Assembly (NCBI GenBank): GCA_030653935.1
Contig: JAURYL010000120.1
Span: forward strand, 1-39,508
From: Pseudomonadota bacterium
Lineage (GTDB): Bacteria > Pseudomonadota > Gammaproteobacteria > Burkholderiales > Thiobacillaceae
Direction: 5' to 3'
Length of the DNA: 39,508 nucleotides
Below the pieces are notes generated by a model. That model saw nothing but the letters and a program-made list of their open reading frames with translations, did no database searches and was not told the DNA's origin. The position numbers were made by a program, and so were the translations under genes. Of the stretch, positions 10,401 through 17,630 are shown in pieces. Position 1 is the first letter of the stretch, and each line of letters begins with the position of its first letter.

Positions 10401-10766
10401 CGGGCCGCGACGCTGGAAGCGGCGTTGCGTGATGGGGAGTCGGGCAGCGAGATTCTGACGCAGGTGGCCAGCCTGGAAACCCAGTTAAGCGCCTTGTTTG
10501 CAACCCTCCTTGCGCGCCTGCCGCAACCCGGCGCCACCCAACCCGCCGCCATTGCCAGTGACGCGCAACTGGATATGGCGGTCGCCAGACTGGAGTCGCT
10601 GCTGGCCAATGACGACATGCGCGCCATCGCCGCCCTGGAGGCAGCGTTGCCGCGTCTGGAGAAACAGTTGAGCGTGGCCGATCTGGCCCGCTTGCGACGA
10701 CAGCTGGAGTCTTATGATTTCCAGGCGGTGCTGGAGTTGTTGCGGGCGAGGCGTAGGACAGCGTAG
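7425..10766 (+). CDS. Hybrid sensor histidine kinase with PhnD-like periplasmic sensor
   Basis: A 1113-residue membrane kinase. A signal peptide (residues 1-37, likely cut after AVVA) is followed by a phosphonate-transporter-type periplasmic binding domain (about 43-300, PhnD-like, including LVLTNPEHYV and GGYLVQRWALY), one membrane helix (about 325-347), a PAS domain (365-475), HisKA with H532 ([12 protein letters not shown]), HATPase_c, a receiver domain with D826 (LMDVQMPNMDG) and an HPt domain with H976 (AHTLKG). The C-terminal tail (about 1045-1110) parallels that of the upstream kinase, suggesting both kinase cores descend from one duplication. In PhnD-type sensors the ligand may be a phosphonate, another oxyanion or a metabolite; the sequence does not decide. 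Last gene of the operon that starts at 2351. Confidence 0.94.
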   Translation: MTFISSLPFLRSGIRVARHVWRCLLILFLLTPLAVVAEPTQQQVRLGVLSFRSLEHTAAQWQPLAEYLSRRIPGYRFQVVPLFYPDLDQAVARQELDLVLTNPEHYVLLRSRHGLAAQATLMSMAGDFPASQFGGVILARADRPDLKTFADLRGKRVASPSEQSLGGYLVQRWALYQAGIDITRDFRELRFTGMPHDKVVFDVLAGHADAGFVRTGVIESLIAEGKVKPGLLRVIRQEATPAFPQLLSTDLYPEWPFSAASGVPGWFTKQVVQALFELEANSEPARVGKFFGFAPVGDYSRIEAIMIKLRVHPDHQFSLRQVLERYSHWLVSGLVVLLVAAIALFVMRRINRRLRAALAEAERLSLRDTLLESLGESVIGIDAQGRVSFINAAALANLGFSRDETLGRDLHAITHHHHRDGSHYPREECPIFNALQSGHPYSGEEWYCRKNGDGFPVNLNARPIIDANGRIQGAVTAFQDITLEKRNLDELARHRHHLEDLVERRTAELANAMTAAESANHAKSLFLANMSHEIRTPMNAIVGLTYLLRRDARDPAQQARLTKVAEAAGHLLGIINDILDFSKIEAGKLTLERTDFSLERLLNGVSSLVEEKLREKSLAFSREIDPALDGMLRGDPTRLSQILLNYLSNAVKFTDHGQITLRARLLEETEDGLRLRFEVEDSGIGIPAERLPQLFQSFEQADSSTTRKYGGTGLGLAISHRLAELMGGDAGAESQPGQGSTFWFTARVGRGEALASTLNAPHEAPAGDLLAKLRGRLVLLVEDNPINQEVALDLLREVGIEADLARDGLVALEKARARPYELILMDVQMPNMDGLAATAAIRQLPAHAVTPILAMTASVFAEDYDQCLEAGMNDLVPKPVDPDTLFGALARWLPPRQQAEPIPPVVRAAEADTSARAALAGIDGLDLTAGLISVRGKLSSYTRLLRKFAEDHRDDMQKLREQYQSGDLETARRTAHTLKGLAATLGALSVQARAATLEAALRDGESGSEILTQVASLETQLSALFATLLARLPQPGATQPAAIASDAQLDMAVARLESLLANDDMRAIAALEAALPRLEKQLSVADLARLRRQLESYDFQAVLELLRARRRTA

Positions 10767-10782
10767 GGCACCGCGAAAAACC

Positions 10783-10852
10783 CGTCGTTCCCGCGAAGGC
10801 GGGAACCCAGTTAATTCAACAATCTGGATGCCCGCCTTCGCGGGCATGACGG
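10783..10852. repeat. dRS3-like inverted repeat pair
   Basis: Two hairpins (10783-10810 and 10823-10852) have arms TTCCCGC/GCGGGAA and TGCCCGC/GCGGGCA. It is the same family as 2094-2159 and 16351-16432. It lies directly after the kinase operon and may also act as a transcript end. Confidence 0.8.
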
Positions 10853-10939
10853 AATAAATCCGCGCTTCCCTAGAAGGGCGGCTTGCGGTTCACATCCCGT
10901 CATGCGCTATAGTCCGCCGCGATTTTGTCCAGGTACGCC

Positions 10940-12895
10940 ATGTCCCAATCCCTCCCCGCCCACGCGCTCGAACTCCTCGCCCCCGCCAGAACCACCGACA
11001 TCGGCCGGCAGGCGATCCTGCATGGCGCCGACGCCGTCTATATCGGCGGGCCCTCTTTCGGCGCCCGCCACAACGCCGGCAACACGGTGAGCGAGATCGC
11101 CGGGCTGGTCGAATTCGCGCATCGTTACCACGCGCGCATCTTCGCCACCCTCAACACCATCCTGCATGACGCGGAACTGGAGCCGGCGCGCAAGCTGGTG
11201 TGGGAACTGTACGACGCCGGAGTGGACGCGCTGATCGTGCAGGACATGGGCCTGCTGCAACTGGATCTGCCGCCCATCGACCTGCACGCCTCCACCCAAT
11301 GCGACATCCGCACCCCGGAAAAGGCGCGCTTCCTTGCCGAGGTGGGTTTTTCTCAGATCGTTCTGGCGCGTGAATTGACGCTCGGGGAAATCGCGGCGGT
11401 GCGCGCCGCCGTGCCGGAGGACACCGTATTGGAGCACTTCATCCACGGTGCCCTGTGCGTGGCGTTCTCCGGCCAGTGCAACATCAGCCATGCCCACACC
11501 GGCCGCAGCGCCAACCGCGGCGATTGTTCCCAGGCCTGCCGCCTGCCTTATTCCCTGGAAGATGACCAGGGTCGCGTGGTCGCCTTCGAGAAACACCTGC
11601 TCTCGGTGAAGGACAACAACCAGAGCGACAACCTCGATGACCTGATCAACGCCGGCGTGCGCAGCTTCAAGATCGAGGGGCGCTACAAGGATGTCGGCTA
11701 TGTGAAGAACATCACCGGCCATTACCGCCAACTGCTCGACGAGATTCTGGAAAAACGCCCGGAGTTGGCATCAGCCTCCAGCGGCCACACCCGGCTGTTG
11801 TTCACCCCCAACCCGGACAAGACCTTTCATCGCGGTTCCACCGATTACTTTACGCAGGGCCGCAAGGCCAACATCGGCGCTTTCGATACCCCGGCTTTCG
11901 TCGGCCTGCCCTTGGGCCTGGTCACGCGCATCGGCCCAGATTGGTTCGAGATTGAAGCGGAGGAGCCCCTCGCCAATGGCGACGGCCTCACCTATCTGAA
12001 CAAGCGCGAAGTGGTGGGCATGCAGGCGAATACGGTGGAAGCGGTCGGCAACTCGCAGTGGCGGATTCGGCCGAACGAACCGCTGGCGAGCTTGCCCGGC
12101 CTGGCCCCCGGTACAGCGATCAGCCGCAACCGCGACCATGCCTGGGAACAGGCGCTGAACAAGGCCTCGGCGGAGCGGCAGATCGACATCTGGGCCGGTT
12201 TCACCGAGACCGTCGATGGTTTTGAACTGACCCTGCATGACGCCGACGGCATCAGCGCGAGCGCGGCATTGCCGTTCGAGAAACAACCGGCGCGGGAGCC
12301 GGACAAGGCCGAATCGGCGCTGCGCGAGCAACTTGCGCGCTTCGGCGGCAGCGACTTCTCATTACTGGAATTGACCGTAGCCTGGAGTCAGCCCTGGTTC
12401 GTGCCCGCCTCGGCGGCCAACAAGCTGCGCCGGGAAGCGGTGGAGAACTTGCACGCCGCGCGCCTCGCCGCTTACCTGCGCCCGACTCGCAAAGCCGCCG
12501 TGGTGCCGCCCGCCATCTACCCGGAAGAAGCACTGACCTTTCTCGCCAACGTCTACAACCAGGCCGCGCGCCGGTTCTATGAAAAACACGGCGTCAAGCT
12601 GATCGCCGCCGCCTACGAGGCGCATAAAGAAGCCGGTGAAGTCTCGTTGATGATCACCAAGCATTGCCTGCGCTACTCGTTCAGCCTCTGCCCGAAACAG
12701 GCCAAGGGCGTCACCGGCGTCCAGGGCCAGGTACGCGCCGAACCGATGACCCTGGTAAACGGCAACGAACGCCTGACCCTGAAGTTCGACTGCCGCGCCT
12801 GCGAAATGCACGTCATCGGCAAGATGAAGAAACACATCCTGAAAACCCCACCGCCCTCGGTAGTGCCGGTGACGTTTCACAAGCAGCAGCGGTAA
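10940..12895 (+). CDS. rlhA: Peptidase U32 family protein, probable 23S rRNA C2501 hydroxylase RlhA
   Basis: A 651-residue U32-family protein, matching in length and layout E. coli RlhA (YdcP, about 650 residues), which hydroxylates 23S rRNA C2501. The N-terminal U32 barrel opens with ELLAPARTTDIGRQAI and GADAVYIGG. The family core follows as HGALCVAFSGQCN and GDCSQACRLPY, whose cysteines, with those near the C-terminus (SLCPKQ and FDCRACEM), suggest an iron-sulfur or metal site. A DUF3656-like region fills the second half. The frame is open from a TTG at 10925, but ATG 10940 gives the expected N-terminus. A four-cysteine site is inferred from the pattern, not proven. It stands alone between two repeat clusters. 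Confidence 0.88.
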   Translation: MSQSLPAHALELLAPARTTDIGRQAILHGADAVYIGGPSFGARHNAGNTVSEIAGLVEFAHRYHARIFATLNTILHDAELEPARKLVWELYDAGVDALIVQDMGLLQLDLPPIDLHASTQCDIRTPEKARFLAEVGFSQIVLARELTLGEIAAVRAAVPEDTVLEHFIHGALCVAFSGQCNISHAHTGRSANRGDCSQACRLPYSLEDDQGRVVAFEKHLLSVKDNNQSDNLDDLINAGVRSFKIEGRYKDVGYVKNITGHYRQLLDEILEKRPELASASSGHTRLLFTPNPDKTFHRGSTDYFTQGRKANIGAFDTPAFVGLPLGLVTRIGPDWFEIEAEEPLANGDGLTYLNKREVVGMQANTVEAVGNSQWRIRPNEPLASLPGLAPGTAISRNRDHAWEQALNKASAERQIDIWAGFTETVDGFELTLHDADGISASAALPFEKQPAREPDKAESALREQLARFGGSDFSLLELTVAWSQPWFVPASAANKLRREAVENLHAARLAAYLRPTRKAAVVPPAIYPEEALTFLANVYNQAARRFYEKHGVKLIAAAYEAHKEAGEVSLMITKHCLRYSFSLCPKQAKGVTGVQGQVRAEPMTLVNGNERLTLKFDCRACEMHVIGKMKKHILKTPPPSVVPVTFHKQQR

Positions 12896-12898
12896 GAA

Positions 12899-13070
12899 CC
12901 CCCCTTTTTAAAGGGGGGCAGGGGGGATTTGGCGGGCGTTGGGCTGGCTGCGGAATCTCCGTAAATCCCCCCCGGCCCCCTTTGAAAAAGGGGGGAGTCA
13001 AACGCGGCACCGGCGAAGCAACGGGTAAGACACGGACCCCCCTTTCCCAAAGGGGGGTAGGGGGGATTTC
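12899..13070. repeat. Cluster of three C6/G6 palindromic repeats
   Basis: Three elements (12899-12930, 12963-12997, 13036-13070) combine a CCCCCCTTT...AAAGGGGGG hairpin with a G-rich arm ending in GGGGGGATTT, or its complement. The second is inverted relative to the first and third. Two more arms of this family lie inside mfd (16016-16050, 16082-16116), and another appears to begin at the right edge of the window (39498-39508). The cluster fills most of the spacer between the convergent rlhA and the SOR-like gene. Confidence 0.85.
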
Positions 13071-13086
13071 TCCAAGGGTCGTGTTA

Positions 13087-13539
13087 TCACGCCGCCTTCA
13101 GATACTTTTCCTTGGCGGCACGCGCTTCAATCGCTTCCTTGTCGCTGTAGGCCTTGCCCGACCAGAGCATGTCGTAGGCGATTTCCTCGTTGCCGTTTTC
13201 GCACAGTTCCAACACCTTGTTGAACAGCGGCTGGAAGGTTTCGGAACGGTGTGAACGCTCGTGTTCCGCGAACGACTGCCAGAAGGTCACGATCAACGCC
13301 TCCTTGCCCTTCAGCGGGTTGTCCACCGCCTGGCCGATGGTCGAGCCTTCGTTGGATACCTGGCCCGAGTTCATCGCCACGAAGCCGCCGACGAAGCCGG
13401 TGTCCGAGTGGTAGGTCTTGACGTTCTCGCACAACTCCGCGACGCGCATTTCCAGATTGTCGGTGCTGTATTCGGGTTTCAGGATCACGCGGTTGATGGT
13501 GACCACGCCGTCGTTGTTGAAGCCATTGATCAGTGCCAT
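13087..13539 (-). CDS. Small alpha/beta-barrel protein resembling one half of sulfur oxygenase reductase
   Basis: A 150-residue protein with no signal peptide. The start at ATG 13539 is fixed by a strong Shine-Dalgarno, AAAGGAG, seven bases upstream. The pattern fits the dimeric alpha-beta barrel fold: beta strand with GFVGG (48-52), TFW (85-87), then helix EHERSH with H93 and H97, C113 and E118/E119. From memory, sulfur oxygenase reductase (SOR) has GFVGF, TFW, an HxxxH iron site with a later glutamate, a catalytic cysteine before GFVG (here C37) and cysteines after the histidines. The order agrees, but SOR is about twice as long. It could instead be an antibiotic-biosynthesis-monooxygenase-like protein. 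Fold assignment is fairly likely; enzymatic activity is an inference. It is monocistronic, with a palindrome in its promoter region. Confidence 0.6.
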   Translation of the reverse strand: MALINGFNNDGVVTINRVILKPEYSTDNLEMRVAELCENVKTYHSDTGFVGGFVAMNSGQVSNEGSTIGQAVDNPLKGKEALIVTFWQSFAEHERSHRSETFQPLFNKVLELCENGNEEIAYDMLWSGKAYSDKEAIEARAAKEKYLKAA

Positions 13540-13556
13540 GTGTATCTCCTTTGTAA

Positions 13557-13572
13557 ATAAGCAAACGCTTAT
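13557..13572. promoter_or_regulatory. Palindromic operator candidate upstream of the SOR-like gene
   Basis: ATAAGC-AAAC-GCTTAT is a perfect 6-bp inverted repeat lying 18-33 bases before ATG 13539. A further AAGCGCTT palindrome lies at 13590-13597 and another GCTTAT near 13665. The clustering of one hexamer around a single promoter suggests a dimeric regulator; which one is not known. Confidence 0.4.
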
Positions 13573-13699
13573 ATTCATGTGCCAAAAATAAGCGCTTCAG
13601 TGTTGATCGGCGCTTCGTTGGAGGTACCTTGCCAAATTACTCAAGTAATAACAACGGTATTGCTTATGTTGTTATAAATAGGATCTATGTGTATCACCT

Positions 13700-13806
13700 G
13701 GTTCCCATGCTCCAGCGTGGGAACCCGTCTTGGACACTCCAGCGTCAGGCTATCCGCGACGCTGGAGCGTCGGGACTTGCTCCCACGCTGGAGCGTGGGA
13801 GCAAGA
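13700..13806. repeat. Compound palindromic repeat downstream of mfd
   Basis: Three nested or adjacent hairpins: GGTTCCCA/TGGGAACC (13700-13725), CTCCAGCGTC/GACGCTGGAG (13737-13765) and CTTGCTCCCA/TGGGAGCAAG (13777-13806). All share the CCAGCG core. They sit just beyond the mfd stop codon and may serve as its terminator, although no T-run follows. Confidence 0.75.
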
Positions 13807-13824
13807 GGGGAAGGGGGGAGCCAA

Positions 13825-16800
13825 CTACGCGATTTCCCTCAGAAATCCCCGTATCAACTCCAGGCGTTTGCCCAGGGTGGCGCAGTCTTTTTCGATCTTT
13901 ACCTTGTCCTGGCCGGCGAGTTTGTATTCGCGCTTGGTCTGGATCAGCTTGATCAACTTCATCGGGTCGAACGGCGGGTTCGGTTCGAACTGGATGCTGG
14001 CGCCTCCCGAACTCACGGCCAGGCGGGCGATGCCGAAAGGTTTGGTTTCCAGGCGCAGGCGGTGCACCGCCATGAGGGCTTCGGCCGGTTCCGGCAACAG
14101 GCCGAAGCGGTCGATCAGTTCTTCCTTGAGGTCGTCCAGTTCCGCCAGGGTTTCGCTGTTGGCCAGACGTTTGTAGAGCACCAGGCGTTCGTGGATGTCG
14201 CCGCAATAATCGTCCGGCAGCAGGGCGGGCATATGCAGGTTGATTTCGGTGGTGGCCTTGAGTGGGGCGTCCATGTCCGGCTCGCGGCCTTCCTTGAGTG
14301 ATTTGACGGCACTCGCCAGCATGTCGTTGAAAAGATTGAAGCCAACCTCCTGCATTTCGCCGCTCTGCGACTCGCCCAGTACCTCGCCGGCACCACGGAT
14401 TTCCAGGTCGTGCATGGCCAGGTAGAAGCCGGAACCGAGGTCTTCCATGCTCTGGATGGCGTCCAGCCGTTTGGCGGCGGCGGGGGTGACTTTCACGCCG
14501 TCCGGGGGCGTCAGCAGGTAGGCATAGGCCTGGTGGTGCGAGCGGCCGACGCGGCCACGCAACTGGTGTAACTGTGCCAGGCCGAACTTGTCGGCGCGAT
14601 TCATGATGATGGTGTTGGCGGTGGGGACGTCGATGCCGGTCTCGATGATGGTGGTGCACAGCAGCAGATTGAAGCGCTGGTGGGTGAAGTCGCGCATCAC
14701 ATGTTCCAGCTCGCGTTCCGGCATCTGGCCGTGGGCGACTTCGATGCGCGCTTCCGGCAGTAGTTTCACCAGCTTTTCCTTCATGGTCTGGATGGTGTCG
14801 ACCTCGTTGTGCAGGAAGAAAATCTGGCCGCCGCGCTTCAGTTCGCGCAAGGCCGCCTCGCGGATCAGGCCGTCGGAAATCGGCTGCACGAAGGTTTTGA
14901 TCGCCAATCGCTTCTGCGGCGCGGTGGCGATCACCGAGAAATCGCGGATGCCTTCCAGCGACATCGCCAGGGTGCGCGGGATGGGCGTGGCGGTCAGGGT
15001 CAGCACATCCACCTCGGAACGCAGTTCCTTCATGCGTTCCTTCTGGCGCACGCCGAAGCGGTGTTCCTCGTCGATGATGGTCAAGCCCAGGTTCTTGAAC
15101 ACCATGTCTTTCTGCAACAGTTTGTGGGTGCCGATGACGATGTCGATCTGACCGCTCTTGAGCCCGGCCTGGGCGGCGGCGACTTCCTTGGGCGAGCGGA
15201 AGCGGGAGAGTTCGGCGATGCGCACCGGGGTATCCGCGAAACGGTCGGAGAAGGTCTGGAAATGTTGTTCCGCGAGCAGGGTGGTGGGGCACAGCACTGC
15301 CACCTGCTTGCCACCGGCGGCCGCGACATAGGCCGCGCGCAGCGCCACTTCGGTCTTGCCGAAGCCAACGTCGCCGCACACCAGGCGATCCATCGGCCGG
15401 CCGGAAGTCATGTCGCTCACCACCGCCTCGATGGCGGCCATCTGGTCCGGGGTTTCCTCGAAGCCGAAGCCTTCCGCGAAAGCGTCGAGATCGTGGTCGC
15501 TGGCGGCGAAGGCGTGGCCCGAGTTTGCGTTGACTCGGGCTGCGCGCTGGGCGTAGATGTTGAGCAATTCCGCCGCCGTGTCGCGCGCCTTCTCCATCGC
15601 CCGCCGCTTCGCCTTCTCCCATTGGCCGCTGCCGAGACGGTGCAAGGGTGCGGTGTCCGGGTCGCCGCCGAGATAGCGGGAAATCAGATGCAGATGCGCG
15701 ACCGGCACATAGAGCTTGTCGCCGCCGGCGAATTCCAGGGCCAGAAACTCCTCGGTGCCGTCGCCCATATCCATGCCAGTCAGGCCGAGATAGCGGCCGA
15801 TTCCGTGCTGGGCATGCACCACCGGGTCGCCGATTTTGAGTTCGGACAGATCCTTCAACAACCCTTCTGCGCTGCTGGCGCGCTTGCCTTCGCGGGCGCG
15901 GCGGGTGATGGGGCTGCGTGCGTAAAGCTCGGTTTCGGTAAGGACGGCGAGGTTCGCCGTGAGGTCGATGAAGCCGGTGGCGAGCGGGCCGGTGGTCAAT
16001 GTGAAGTGGCTTGGCTTCCCCTTTTGCAAAAGGGGGGCTGGGGGGGATTTCGCCGACGGTTGCGCGGAGGCAGGCGTAGTTAAATCCCCCCTGCCCCCCT
16101 TTTTCAAAGGGGGGTTCTCCGTGTCGCTTGTGCCTGTTGTCCACCCCTCACTCAACTTCGGCTTCAAACCGTATTCCGCCAGCGCGTTCGCCAACGTCTC
16201 GCGCCGGCCCAGGCTTTCCGCGATCACCAGGGTCGCGCCCTGGAAACTGTCGAGGTGGGCTTGCAGGCGGTAATAGGGGTTCTCGGCCTTGCGCTCCACT
16301 TCCACGGCGGGGGCGGGGTGGAAACTTTGAGTGGCGGCGTCTTCTGAGCCGTCATTCCCGCGCAGGCGGGAATCCAGGTCGTAGGCCTGATCAGATGAAC
16401 GCTCTGGATTCCCGCTTTCGCGGGAATGACGGTACTCGTTGTCGCTGGTAGTGCGTAATTCCACCCGCGCATAGGGCTTCAATGTCCCGAAAAACCGATC
16501 CGGCGGCAGAAACAGGACATCCGGTGCCAGTAGGGGGCGGTGCTTGTCACCCTGCATCAAGCGATGCCGGCTTTGCGTGTCGCGCCAGAAACCGTCCACG
16601 GCTTCCTGGATGTCGCCATGCAGCACCAGCGCGGTGTCATCAGCCAGGTAGTCGAACAGGGTGGCGGTGGCATCGAAGAACAGCGGCAGGTAGTACTCGA
16701 CGCCGCCGGGCGCCAGCTTATTGGAAACGTCCTTGTACATCTGGCTCTTCGACGGGTCGCCCTCGAAGCGGTCGCGGAAGTTTTGCCGGAAACGGGTGAC

Positions 16801-17451
16801 GCCAGACTCGTCCAGCGGCACTTCGCGCGCCGGCAGCAGGTGGATTTCGGCCACCTTGTAGAGGCTGCGCTGGTTGTCCGGGTCGAAGGTGCGAATGCTC
16901 TCGATCTCGTCGTCGAACAGGTCGATGCGATAGGGCAGGGCCGTGCCCATCGGGAACAGGTCGATGATGCCGCCGCGCACCGCGAATTCGCCCGGTGAGA
17001 GCACCTGCTGCACCGCGCTGTAGCCGGCCTCGGTCAGGCGGGAGCGCAGCTTGTCCGCGTTCAGCTTGTCGCGTTCCTTGAGCAGAAAGGCATGGGCGTT
17101 GAGATAACTCGGTGGGCACAGGCGCTGCATGGCGGTGGCGGCCGGCGTCACCAGCACGTCGACCTTGCCTGTCGAGGCCAGCCACAGGGCGGAAAGCCGA
17201 TCAGAAACCAGGTCCGGGTGCGGTGAAAGCGGGTCGTAGGGCAGCGTTTCCCAGTCCGGGAACAGGCTGACCGACAGCGCCGGATTGAACCAGGCGATTT
17301 CCTCGGCCAGGCGGGTCGCTTCTTGCGCGGTCTGGGTGAGGAGCAGCAGGCGCTGCCGCGCGGCCAGGTCGGCGAGAACCATGCTGTCGGCGGAGCCGGC
17401 GGGGCGGCGCAGCTTGAGACGCTGGCCGGGGGGAGGGAGCTTGAAGGTCAC
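13825..17451 (-). CDS. mfd: Transcription-repair coupling factor Mfd with two repeat-derived insertions
   Basis: Mfd removes RNA polymerase stalled at DNA damage and recruits UvrA. The product is 1208 residues, against about 1150 in E. coli. It has the UvrB-like N-terminal module, the RNA-polymerase-interacting domain after about residue 525 (VVHAQHGIGRYLG), the RecG-like translocase with Walker A GDVGFGKTE (K699), DEEH at 794-797 and motif VI LRGRVGRS, and the C-terminal TRCF domain. The GTG start at 17451 gives the expected N-terminus; no clear ribosome binding site is visible. Two stretches, about 338-370 and 441-481, are translated copies of intergenic repeats (16351-16432 and 16016-16116), in frame and free of stops; they account for the extra length. 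Both lie between the UvrB-like module and the polymerase-interacting domain. Confidence 0.96.
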   Translation of the reverse strand: MTFKLPPPGQRLKLRRPAGSADSMVLADLAARQRLLLLTQTAQEATRLAEEIAWFNPALSVSLFPDWETLPYDPLSPHPDLVSDRLSALWLASTGKVDVLVTPAATAMQRLCPPSYLNAHAFLLKERDKLNADKLRSRLTEAGYSAVQQVLSPGEFAVRGGIIDLFPMGTALPYRIDLFDDEIESIRTFDPDNQRSLYKVAEIHLLPAREVPLDESGVTRFRQNFRDRFEGDPSKSQMYKDVSNKLAPGGVEYYLPLFFDATATLFDYLADDTALVLHGDIQEAVDGFWRDTQSRHRLMQGDKHRPLLAPDVLFLPPDRFFGTLKPYARVELRTTSDNEYRHSRESGNPERSSDQAYDLDSRLRGNDGSEDAATQSFHPAPAVEVERKAENPYYRLQAHLDSFQGATLVIAESLGRRETLANALAEYGLKPKLSEGWTTGTSDTENPPLKKGGRGDLTTPASAQPSAKSPPAPLLQKGKPSHFTLTTGPLATGFIDLTANLAVLTETELYARSPITRRAREGKRASSAEGLLKDLSELKIGDPVVHAQHGIGRYLGLTGMDMGDGTEEFLALEFAGGDKLYVPVAHLHLISRYLGGDPDTAPLHRLGSGQWEKAKRRAMEKARDTAAELLNIYAQRAARVNANSGHAFAASDHDLDAFAEGFGFEETPDQMAAIEAVVSDMTSGRPMDRLVCGDVGFGKTEVALRAAYVAAAGGKQVAVLCPTTLLAEQHFQTFSDRFADTPVRIAELSRFRSPKEVAAAQAGLKSGQIDIVIGTHKLLQKDMVFKNLGLTIIDEEHRFGVRQKERMKELRSEVDVLTLTATPIPRTLAMSLEGIRDFSVIATAPQKRLAIKTFVQPISDGLIREAALRELKRGGQIFFLHNEVDTIQTMKEKLVKLLPEARIEVAHGQMPERELEHVMRDFTHQRFNLLLCTTIIETGIDVPTANTIIMNRADKFGLAQLHQLRGRVGRSHHQAYAYLLTPPDGVKVTPAAAKRLDAIQSMEDLGSGFYLAMHDLEIRGAGEVLGESQSGEMQEVGFNLFNDMLASAVKSLKEGREPDMDAPLKATTEINLHMPALLPDDYCGDIHERLVLYKRLANSETLAELDDLKEELIDRFGLLPEPAEALMAVHRLRLETKPFGIARLAVSSGGASIQFEPNPPFDPMKLIKLIQTKREYKLAGQDKVKIEKDCATLGKRLELIRGFLREIA
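16016..16116. repeat. C6/G6 palindromic repeat inside mfd
   Basis: Arms 16016-16050 and 16082-16116 belong to the family clustered at 12899-13070. On the mfd strand they encode a peptide with PPLKKGG at one end and APLLQKGK at the other, so the element is read through in frame. Confidence 0.85.
16351..16432. repeat. dRS3-like repeat pair inside mfd
   Basis: Hairpins at 16351-16377 (containing ATTCCC-N8-GGGAAT) and 16402-16432 match the intergenic pairs at 2094 and 10783. In the mfd frame they encode peptides containing SRESGNP and DSRLRGNDG, the usual translation of such repeats. Confidence 0.85.
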
Positions 17452-17531
17452 TGACGGAGGGGCTGAGTAAACCAGGGCCGGGGATTATCCCAAAACTACA
17501 CCAGCAACGTCGGCTGAAGGGGAATCAGTGT

Positions 17532-17602
17532 CGTAGGTTGGGCAAAGCGAAGCCCAACGAACCGTCGCGATGTTGGGCACGCTTCGCTTTGCCCAACCTA
17601 CG
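17532..17602. repeat. 22-bp perfect inverted repeat of the GTAGG class
   Basis: Bases 17532-17553 and 17581-17602 are exact reverse complements beginning CGTAGGTTGGGC. The element lies in the spacer between the mfd start and the 3' end of the diguanylate cyclase gene, so it may help to terminate transcripts coming from the cyclase. Similar architecture with different arms recurs at 27479, 27637 and 30949. Confidence 0.85.
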
Positions 17603-17630
17603 GCGCTGCTGTTTCCAGGTTGAAGGGCGA

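Noticed and set aside
12899-13080. Insertion sequence downstream of rlhA
   Set aside because: There is no transposase frame or target duplication; only short palindromes are present.
13745-16144. 799-codon minus-strand frame within mfd
   Set aside because: It is out of frame with the conserved Mfd translation on the same strand and consists of basic low-complexity residues.
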